Shown piece after piece: positions 6,167-11,161 of a stretch of 11,161 nt of DNA. This DNA comes from JAJDIA01 sp031555505 (GTDB lineage Bacteria; Bacteroidota; Bacteroidia; Bacteroidales; Tannerellaceae): contig JAVBUH010000058.1 of the NCBI GenBank assembly GCA_031555505.1, positions 1-11,161 of the forward strand, in the 5' to 3' direction. The notes under the pieces are model-generated. The model was not told the origin of the DNA and made no database searches. It saw only the letters and a program-made list of their open reading frames with translations. Every line of letters begins with the position of its first letter. Position 1 is the first letter of the stretch. The position numbers and the translations under genes were made by a program.

Positions 6167-6671
6167 AGTCGTCTCCTTTCACACCGATAAGGGCAAGGGC
6201 CGCATTGGCTTCGCGCAGCGTATATCCTCTTGAAAGGGCATAATGGATCAGTTGTGCGGCGATTGTGTTCTTTTCCAATTTCTTCAACCGTTTCAGCCCC
6301 TTGTATCTTTCCCGCAATAGTTTGCTTAGGATCTCGGCAGATTCGTTTTCGTCGATCTGGCCGATAGCTTCCTGGATACACACTTCCGGGACCTTCCTTC
6401 TCCGTAGTTCGCGAATGATCATTTTCCGGCCCCAGTGGTTGAAGCGCAACTTGTCGTTGGTTAAGCAACGGGCAAAGCGTGCCTCGTTGATATAGTCGTT
6501 TTCCACCAGAAATTGGATGGAGCGTATGACGGCCTTGTCGTTGAGCCCCGCTTTTTTTAACTTGTTTTCAACGTCCCATACGCATCGTTCAGCTTTGACG
6601 CAATGGGCTACCATCTGTTTCAGTATCTTACACTCTACTTGCAGCATGTCTGCATTTTGATCATCGATCAT
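6135..6671 (-). CDS. recX: regulatory protein RecX
   Basis: 178 residues, normal for the family. RecX binds RecA and usually blocks filament growth, limiting recombination and the SOS response. The sequence is nearly all helical, with the three-helix repeats typical of RecX: VENKLKKAGLNDKAVIRSIQFLVENDYINEARFARCL near 35-70, then KLRFNHWGRKMIIRELRRRKVPEVCIQEAI, and a third repeat near the C-terminus (LSRGYTLREANAALALIG). Its ATG overlaps the prmC stop in an ATGA, so translation is coupled to prmC. The 3' end overlaps comF by 32 bp. recA is not in the window. Confidence 0.92.
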   Translation of the reverse strand: MIDDQNADMLQVECKILKQMVAHCVKAERCVWDVENKLKKAGLNDKAVIRSIQFLVENDYINEARFARCLTNDKLRFNHWGRKMIIRELRRRKVPEVCIQEAIGQIDENESAEILSKLLRERYKGLKRLKKLEKNTIAAQLIHYALSRGYTLREANAALALIGVKGDDYDSRFSYDED

Positions 6672-7519
6672 AGTTCAGCTTTTAAAAATCTATTTTTCCC
6701 GGAAATATCCCGGATTAATTCTACTTTTTTATAACGGTTGCGACGGAAGAGATCAAACGTCTGTGGTCCGAACAGTGCATGTGTCTCCACATATACACGT
6801 CCGCCACGTCGCAGCTTGCGCTTGCCAAAGTGGGCGATGTGGTGGTAGAACAGCAGGGGTTCCTCGTCGGGGACGAATAAGGCTGTTTCCGGTTCATAGT
6901 CGGCCACATTACGGTCCATTCCTTCCCGTTCGCTCTTCTGTATGTAGGGGGGATTGCTCACGATAATATCCAATCCGAAAGGAATTTCCGGATGTGCCAG
7001 GCGTGAGGTGAGGATATCCATTTCGAGGAAGTTTACTCCGGCATGCAGCCGCCGGGCATTTTTGACGGCGGTGGCAAGGGCGTCGGCCGAAATATCTACG
7101 GCTGTCACTTCGGCCTCTTTGAGTCCGCGTGCCAAGGCAATGGCTATGCAACCGCTCCCAGTGCCGATGTCGAGCACACGTAGGCCAGTCTCATGCTTAT
7201 TATCGGCCAGTATGCGGTTTACCAGTTCTTCCGTTTCGGGGCGCGGGATCAACACGGAAGGGCTTACCTTGAAGGTCAATCCGTAAAATTCCGTTTGTCC
7301 CAGGATGTACTGGATCGGTTCCTGCCGCTTGAGCCGCTCTACAATATCCTTTATTTCTTTCCGCTCGCGTTCGGATAATTGCCTATCTTTGTCCACCAGC
7401 AACTGCGAGAGTGACAGATGGCATATATGTTCGAGGATCAGTCGCGAAAATGCAGTGATCTCTTGAGCGGGATAGATATCCTGCAACGAATCGTGTATGT
7501 AAGCGGAGGCGAATGTCAT
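6668..7519 (-). CDS. prmC: peptide chain release factor N5-glutamine methyltransferase
   Basis: 283 residues from MTFASAYIHDSL. PrmC methylates the Gln of the GGQ motif in release factors RF1 and RF2, using S-adenosylmethionine, and so aids translation termination. The N-terminal helical domain (1-85) docks the release factor. The SAM-binding motif DIGTGSGC is at 117-124, an acidic residue follows in AVDIS (140-144), and the catalytic NPPY is at 189-192. An ATG 11 codons upstream (7552) is open but lies above the -7 box at 7539-7546, so it would not be in the transcript; ATG 7519 is chosen. It is the first gene of prmC-recX-comF, divergent from ribD. Confidence 0.96.
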   Translation of the reverse strand: MTFASAYIHDSLQDIYPAQEITAFSRLILEHICHLSLSQLLVDKDRQLSERERKEIKDIVERLKRQEPIQYILGQTEFYGLTFKVSPSVLIPRPETEELVNRILADNKHETGLRVLDIGTGSGCIAIALARGLKEAEVTAVDISADALATAVKNARRLHAGVNFLEMDILTSRLAHPEIPFGLDIIVSNPPYIQKSEREGMDRNVADYEPETALFVPDEEPLLFYHHIAHFGKRKLRRGGRVYVETHALFGPQTFDLFRRNRYKKVELIRDISGKNRFLKAEL

Positions 7520-7538
7520 TTGTCTTGATTTAGTGGTA

Positions 7539-7546
7539 CAAAAATA
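7539..7546 (-). promoter_or_regulatory. -7 box of the prmC-recX-comF operon
   Basis: On the minus strand TATTTTTG matches TAnnTTTG exactly, 19 bp upstream of the prmC ATG at 7519. The leader would be short, starting near 7532. No convincing -33 box is seen. The 60-bp gap to ribD must also hold the ribD promoter, which I could not identify. Confidence 0.55.
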
Positions 7547-7579
7547 GTGCAAAAAACGGAACGTAACATAAAAAGGAGG

Positions 7580-8617
7580 ATGAAGATCGAAGAAAAATTC
7601 ATGGCGCGCTGTCTTTTACTGGCGGCCAACGGCCGGGGCGAGACTTGTCCGAACCCGATGGTGGGTGCTGTGATTGTACACGAGGGGCGGGTCATCGGCG
7701 AAGGCTTTCACCGCCGGAACGGGGAGCCGCATGCCGAGGTGAATGCGATTGCTACTGTGCGCGACCAGTCGCTCCTGCCTCAGTCTACCCTGTATGTCAG
7801 CCTTGAACCCTGCTCGCATTATGGCAAGACCCCGCCTTGTGCCGAACTTATCATCCGCAAGCGTATTCCCCGTGTGGTAGTGGCCTGCCTTGACCCTTAT
7901 CCCGAAGTAAGCGGACGGGGTATCCGGATGCTCCGTGATGCCGGTGTGGAAGTAGTGACCGGCGTAATGGAGCACAAAGCCCGTGCACTCAATAAGACCT
8001 TCGTCACGATGCAGGAAAAGCACCGTCCGTACATCATCCTTAAATGGGCGCAAAGTGCCGATGGCTTTATCGACCGCCTGCGCGATGATCACACGGAGCC
8101 TCCTGTGCAATTTTCTACTTCAGACTCGCGGCGGTATGTGCATAAACTACGTGCTGAAGTGGCAGCCATTCTGGTAGGTACGCGTACGGCATTGCTCGAC
8201 AATCCGTCTCTCACCGTGCGCCATTGGGCAGGGCGTTCGCCGGTGCGCGTGGTGATAGACCGCGACTTGCGCATCCCGTCATCTTTCCATTTGTTCGACG
8301 GAAAGGTTCCCACGCTGGTGTTTACCTCCTGCCAAGGGACCGACCGTCCGCAAGTAACGTATATCCCTGCCGATTTCTCGCAACCACTCTTGCCGCAACT
8401 GCTACATGAGTTGTCTGTTCGCAAACTCAATTCATTGCTGGTGGAAGGCGGTGCCAACCTGCTCGGGCAGTTCTTGCAGATGGGGTTTTGGGACGAGATA
8501 CAGGTAGAAACGGCCTCTTTCCCGTTGCGCGATGGGGTGAAAGCCCCTGAAATACCTGCCGGTTGTCCGTTTGTCACTGTATCGCCAAATCATCATGTTT
8601 ACTATCGTTTAGATTGA
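7580..8617 (+). CDS. ribD: bifunctional riboflavin biosynthesis deaminase/reductase
   Basis: 345 residues from MKIEEKFMARCLLLA. RibD deaminates the pyrimidine made from GTP by GTP cyclohydrolase II and then reduces its ribose chain with NADPH, two steps of riboflavin synthesis. The N-terminal deaminase (1-145) has CPNPMVGA (23-30), the zinc and catalytic pair H51-A-E53 and PCSHYGKTPPC (77-87) with C78 and C87. The reductase part (about 150-345) includes KWAQSADGFI, the block SRRYVHKLRAEVAAILVGT and VEGGANLLGQF. The open frame extends 11 codons further up, but family members begin a few residues before the MxRCLxLA block, so 7580 is preferred. Oddly, AAAAGGAGG directly abuts this ATG, too close to act as its Shine-Dalgarno site and 21 bases from the next ATG (7601). 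Confidence 0.96.
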   Translation: MKIEEKFMARCLLLAANGRGETCPNPMVGAVIVHEGRVIGEGFHRRNGEPHAEVNAIATVRDQSLLPQSTLYVSLEPCSHYGKTPPCAELIIRKRIPRVVVACLDPYPEVSGRGIRMLRDAGVEVVTGVMEHKARALNKTFVTMQEKHRPYIILKWAQSADGFIDRLRDDHTEPPVQFSTSDSRRYVHKLRAEVAAILVGTRTALLDNPSLTVRHWAGRSPVRVVIDRDLRIPSSFHLFDGKVPTLVFTSCQGTDRPQVTYIPADFSQPLLPQLLHELSVRKLNSLLVEGGANLLGQFLQMGFWDEIQVETASFPLRDGVKAPEIPAGCPFVTVSPNHHVYYRLD

Positions 8618-8649
8618 GAAAGCACTTTTCGGCTGTCAACGGCTTTGCT

Positions 8650-8780
8650 CAAAAGGCGTCTTCCAACTGTCGTCCGGGCGGCCTGTCTCCTGACTTTCTG
8701 TAGCACGTCTGTATATCCTTTGCTGGAAGTCTCTGCCTTCAATAAGGGTTACTTCCCCCTAATCCCTGTCTTTTCGATGT
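8650..8780 (-). ncRNA. candidate (possibly decayed) cobalamin riboswitch
   Basis: Read on the minus strand, AGTCAGGAGACAGGCC at 8695-8680 matches the B12-box consensus AGYCAGGAGACCTGCC at 14 of 16 positions. About 60 nt further 5', AGGGATTAGGGGGAAG (8768-8753) and then TAACCC vaguely resemble the GGGAA...GGTGAAAATCC part of the aptamer. The central conserved blocks (CGCAACTG, GCCACTG) are not visible and the whole is shorter than the usual 180-200 nt. No minus-strand gene follows; the RNA would run antisense into the 3' end of ribD. It is either a relic whose gene was lost or a chance match. Confidence 0.25.
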
Positions 8781-8901
8781 AACATTCTTTGAATCAGTGT
8801 TTTTTATAATTCAGCGTATTAATTTTTACAAATGAGAAGTTTGAGCCACGAACTTTCAATCAGCTCTCCTGTTCAGAGGGAAAACAGTTGATAATACACC
8901 T

Positions 8902-8920
8902 TTAATTAATTAATTAATTA
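8902..8920. repeat. TTAA tandem repeat directly before the MACPF start
   Basis: The tetranucleotide TTAA is repeated four times and followed by TTA, ending four bases before the ATG at 8924. AT-rich leaders favour translation in Bacteroidetes, so it may simply be a translation enhancer. A change in repeat number would alter leader length. Confidence 0.75.
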
Positions 8921-8923
8921 TGT

Positions 8924-10906
8924 ATGGAAAGTAAAAGCAGAAAAAAATGGTTAACCTTGATCCCTATTTTGTGTATAGGTTTGCTGGCATGCCTTACCGG
9001 CTGTGGCGAAGATCAGGAGGATGTAACACCAGAGCCGGAACCGGTATCTGATGAATTGGCTGGTGCCGCTTTTGTGCATCCGGATCAGTTAATGATTATT
9101 GAAAAGGGAGTGACGGAAGTAAAGATCCCGTTTCTGACAAACCTGGAATGGACAGTGGAATGCAAAGGGACACCGTTGACATTTACTACCGAAACAACCG
9201 GTAGTGGTAATTCGTTCGTCAGTGTTCAATTGCCGGAAGGAAACACACCCGTATTGAGTTTTCTGCAATTTACATTCACCAATGCGTTGACCAAATCAAC
9301 AACATTGACGCTCAACAAAACGATCTTCCGGCGGACGGGTCAATTGGGAGTGCGTCCGGAGGATGGTGAAATTATGTCGGCAATCGGCTGGGGAATCAAC
9401 CTGTTTGATAAGCTGGATGCCTCCAATACCAAAGGGCAGCTGATCGACTATGATCGTTTGCTGAGTGAACAGCTGGTTTATACCAATCCGGAGATGAAGC
9501 TCACCTACAAAAATGCCGAAGGATCCAGCTATCAATACATGAGTGAGGCCTTTTCAAACTCCCTAAACTTAAATATTTCGCCGAAAATACTGTTCGGATT
9601 AATACCGGCTCCTTTCCAGGCTTCGGTGGAAAGTTATGTTACATCCAGTTCTGTGACCAAGGATTATTATGAGTGGGCTATGTCTGGATTTGTGGTACAA
9701 AAAGCTACCTACCAGATTGCCGAATCAGTACTTCCGGGTGACGGTGGAAATGACTGGTTCTCCGATGAAGAGGTAGCCCGGGTGATGGAGTATGCCTATG
9801 GAACAACATTGGTGGTCGTCAATAATTGTGGCACAGATACGGCGAAAATGGCTGCTCTTTTTTCCACCTACGGCACACACATGATCACTGCCGGGGTATT
9901 CGGGGGGCGTTACCTGAATATCGTGGGACGGAAGAAGTCGGAGTATGAATCGTCTATTTCCAGTACCTCCACTGCCGCTTTGAATGCGAAGATATCCCTT
10001 AACAAGATTACCTCCATTGGGGTCGACGTGACGGATACTTATACGGAAAACGATTCCATATCGGCTATTGAAACACTGGATTTTGATGAATACAATCTGG
10101 AAGGTGGCAGTTCGCTTTCAAACGACAAAATTAACGAGTGGCTCGCCAGCCTGGATGATAGGAATAATCAAGCCTTTATTTCATTGCTTACATCTGCCAC
10201 AAATCCCTACAAGGGGTTATTACCAATTTGGGCGTTTTGCGCCCTTGAGTCGGACAGGAAGGCGATGATGAATTATTTCCGCGACTATTATTCCAAGCGG
10301 TACATCAAGAACCTGGGCAATCCGAAGCGGGTAATTGCCGATGTGGTCGCAGTATATTATACAGATGACGAATATAAAGCGGAAACACAAAACGGCAAGA
10401 ACCCGGAAAACCTGGATTATCTCTATATGAAATGCGATTTGTATAATTCTAAACGGAATTTCAGCTACAAGCGTATCAGCGATGATATCATCACCAGCAA
10501 GTATATCACGGCTACCCAGAAGGGAAACAAATATATCTATGTGGCCTGGGGGTATGAAGATGAAGTTGGCTTGGAAGAAGTTTGCATCGTTGCCGAGAAA
10601 GAAGCCGAAAAATACAAAGCCAATGGCTGGAAACTGCGTGGGGCAAATGCCAAGGAAGGCGTCACAGGGGTGGTGAATGATAACCGGATCGGTGTGAAGC
10701 TGAGAAAGTCAAAAGCCGACGTTACGGCGGTTGGTTTCTGGCAAGGGAAAAAGGCCGACAGTACGAAAGAGTGGAGGTTTACGTCTGTAGATGACGTCAG
10801 CGATTATACATGGACGAACGGACAGGGCATCGACTGGTATGATGGTGCCGGTCTGGTACACGATAAGATCTGGGTAAGCTATGCTACGAACGTGGTAAAC
10901 CAGTGA
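8924..10906 (+). CDS. MACPF domain lipoprotein, BSAP-like antibacterial toxin candidate
   Basis: 660 residues, full length. The signal peptide has lipobox LTGC with the lipidated Cys at 27, followed by an acidic linker (GEDQEDVTPEPEP) of the kind that sends Bacteroidetes lipoproteins to the cell surface. Residues about 50-135 look like a BACON-type beta sandwich (LTNLEWTV with W76, GSGN at 93-96). The MACPF domain covers about 145-460, with the signature YGTHM-x6-GG at 316-328; Met stands where Phe or Tyr is usual. Residues about 466-660 form a separate C-terminal module, rich in aromatic and charged residues, that may recognise a receptor. MACPF proteins insert ring-shaped pores into membranes; in gut Bacteroidales several (BSAPs) kill related strains. 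That role is inference here. No immunity or receptor gene is visible. ATG 8922 upstream overlap: an out-of-frame ATG at 8920 opens only a four-codon frame. The gene ends at a strong terminator. Confidence 0.9.
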   Translation: MESKSRKKWLTLIPILCIGLLACLTGCGEDQEDVTPEPEPVSDELAGAAFVHPDQLMIIEKGVTEVKIPFLTNLEWTVECKGTPLTFTTETTGSGNSFVSVQLPEGNTPVLSFLQFTFTNALTKSTTLTLNKTIFRRTGQLGVRPEDGEIMSAIGWGINLFDKLDASNTKGQLIDYDRLLSEQLVYTNPEMKLTYKNAEGSSYQYMSEAFSNSLNLNISPKILFGLIPAPFQASVESYVTSSSVTKDYYEWAMSGFVVQKATYQIAESVLPGDGGNDWFSDEEVARVMEYAYGTTLVVVNNCGTDTAKMAALFSTYGTHMITAGVFGGRYLNIVGRKKSEYESSISSTSTAALNAKISLNKITSIGVDVTDTYTENDSISAIETLDFDEYNLEGGSSLSNDKINEWLASLDDRNNQAFISLLTSATNPYKGLLPIWAFCALESDRKAMMNYFRDYYSKRYIKNLGNPKRVIADVVAVYYTDDEYKAETQNGKNPENLDYLYMKCDLYNSKRNFSYKRISDDIITSKYITATQKGNKYIYVAWGYEDEVGLEEVCIVAEKEAEKYKANGWKLRGANAKEGVTGVVNDNRIGVKLRKSKADVTAVGFWQGKKADSTKEWRFTSVDDVSDYTWTNGQGIDWYDGAGLVHDKIWVSYATNVVNQ

Positions 10907-10924
10907 TCACTGTTTGCGTATGAT

Positions 10925-10960
10925 AAAAAAGGCTGCCTGTGCGAATAGGCAGCCTTTTTT
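10925..10960 (+). terminator. Rho-independent terminator of the MACPF gene
   Basis: A 14-bp inverted repeat, AAAAAAGGCTGCCT (10925-10938) against AGGCAGCCTTTTTT (10947-10960), with an 8-nt loop and six T at the end. This is the strongest hairpin in the window, 19 bp after the stop codon. It is also the apparent 5' exon of the intron that begins at 10962. Confidence 0.92.
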
Positions 10961-10961
10961 G

Positions 10962-11161
10962 GTTCGCCCAGCATGGTTCTATTCTAACAGGTGTAAGTCC
11001 TTAACGCGCCCTGATAGCGGGAAGCGTCCATCCAAAGACAAGGGTGTCCATTGCGAGGTGGAATCCGAAGGAAGTCGGCGGCAAACATCTGGCCTGACGA
11101 ACAGAAACTTGATAAAAGGCCCAAGAACGTGGGTAAGTTTGCCATACAAAACAAAGCCCGA
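10962..11161 (+). mobile_element. group IIC intron, 5' part (runs off the right edge)
   Basis: The sequence after the terminator matches, from memory, domain I of group IIC introns such as that of Oceanobacillus iheyensis. It starts GTTCGCCCAGCATGG where that intron has GTGTGCCCGGCATGG. AAGGGTGTCC (11040-11049), TGGAATC then GAAGGAAG (11067-11074), GGCGGCAAAC (11077-11086), GAACA...AACTT and GTTTGC..ATACAAAACAAAG (11137-11156) follow in the same order and at similar spacing. The 5' end GTTCG differs slightly from the usual GTGYG. The element is a self-splicing ribozyme that normally carries a reverse transcriptase/maturase gene in domain IV; that gene should lie beyond the right edge on the plus strand. 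Insertion just behind a terminator hairpin is the known habit of class C introns. Confidence 0.85.

Larger units (their letters stand above)
8618..8923. other. 306-bp intergenic gap between ribD and the MACPF gene
   Basis: No protein gene is supported here. The left part (about 8650-8780) has a B12-box-like motif on the minus strand, listed separately. The right end carries a TTAA tandem tract. No clear terminator follows ribD: an interrupted CTTTT/AAAAG pairing just after the stop is too weak. A complete -33/-7 promoter for the MACPF gene was not found, although TTTG occurs at 8788-8791 and 8840-8843. Confidence 0.5.

Noticed and set aside
7616..8110. 164-codon minus-strand frame opposite ribD
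   Set aside because: Antisense to the conserved ribD deaminase half and without recognisable motifs.
8618..8660. terminator directly after ribD
   Set aside because: The CTTTT/AAAAG pairing is short, widely spaced and lacks a following T run.
1..11161. CRISPR array, rRNA genes or complete insertion sequence
   Set aside because: No regularly spaced repeats, no rRNA sequence and no transposase gene or terminal inverted repeats were seen.

Overview
The window looks like chromosomal DNA of a Bacteroidales gut bacterium, most likely Parabacteroides or a close relative. Four promoters carry the Bacteroidetes -7 box TAnnTTTG. Lipoprotein signal peptides, AT-rich leaders with few Shine-Dalgarno sites, an argH of the short Bacteroidetes form and a MACPF lipoprotein point the same way. 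The genus is inference from gene order and protein style; no database was searched.

Layout. (1) 1-2083, accessory DNA: the 3' end of an unrecognised gene, a small hypothetical gene with a coiled-coil tail, and a class II Fic AMP-transferase (AMPylator) whose promoter carries four copies of a 12-bp operator-like sequence. This segment abuts the 3' end of a tRNA-Leu gene, a common edge for integrated elements. (2) 2084-2323, a minus-strand tRNA-Gly(GCC) - tRNA-Leu(UAA) operon with its own promoter and terminator. (3) 2370-7519, a minus-strand housekeeping block: prmC-recX-comF (overlapping genes, one transcription unit), then pyrE and a SRPBCC protein, then argH, then a small lipoprotein with a Rieske-like domain in which the last ligand His is Cys. 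(4) 7580-8617, ribD, divergent from prmC. (5) 8618-8923, a 306-bp gap that holds a B12-box-like motif on the minus strand and a (TTAA)n tract directly before the next gene. (6) 8924-10906, a 660-residue lipoprotein with a BACON-like N-terminal domain, a MACPF pore-forming domain and a further C-terminal module; it resembles the secreted antibacterial MACPF toxins (BSAP type) of gut Bacteroidales. (7) 10925-10960, its strong terminator, followed at 10962 by the 5' end of a group IIC intron that runs off the right edge. Group IIC introns are known to insert just behind terminator hairpins, which is what is seen here.

The housekeeping genes serve translation termination (prmC), recombination control (recX), pyrimidine, arginine and riboflavin synthesis (pyrE, argH, ribD). 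The accessory flanks carry a signalling or toxin-type enzyme (Fic) on the left and an interbacterial weapon plus a retroelement on the right. Most worth a second look: the phased operator repeats of fic, the Rieske-like protein with altered ligands, the BACON-MACPF toxin candidate, the group IIC intron at its terminator, and the orphan B12-box-like RNA motif behind ribD.
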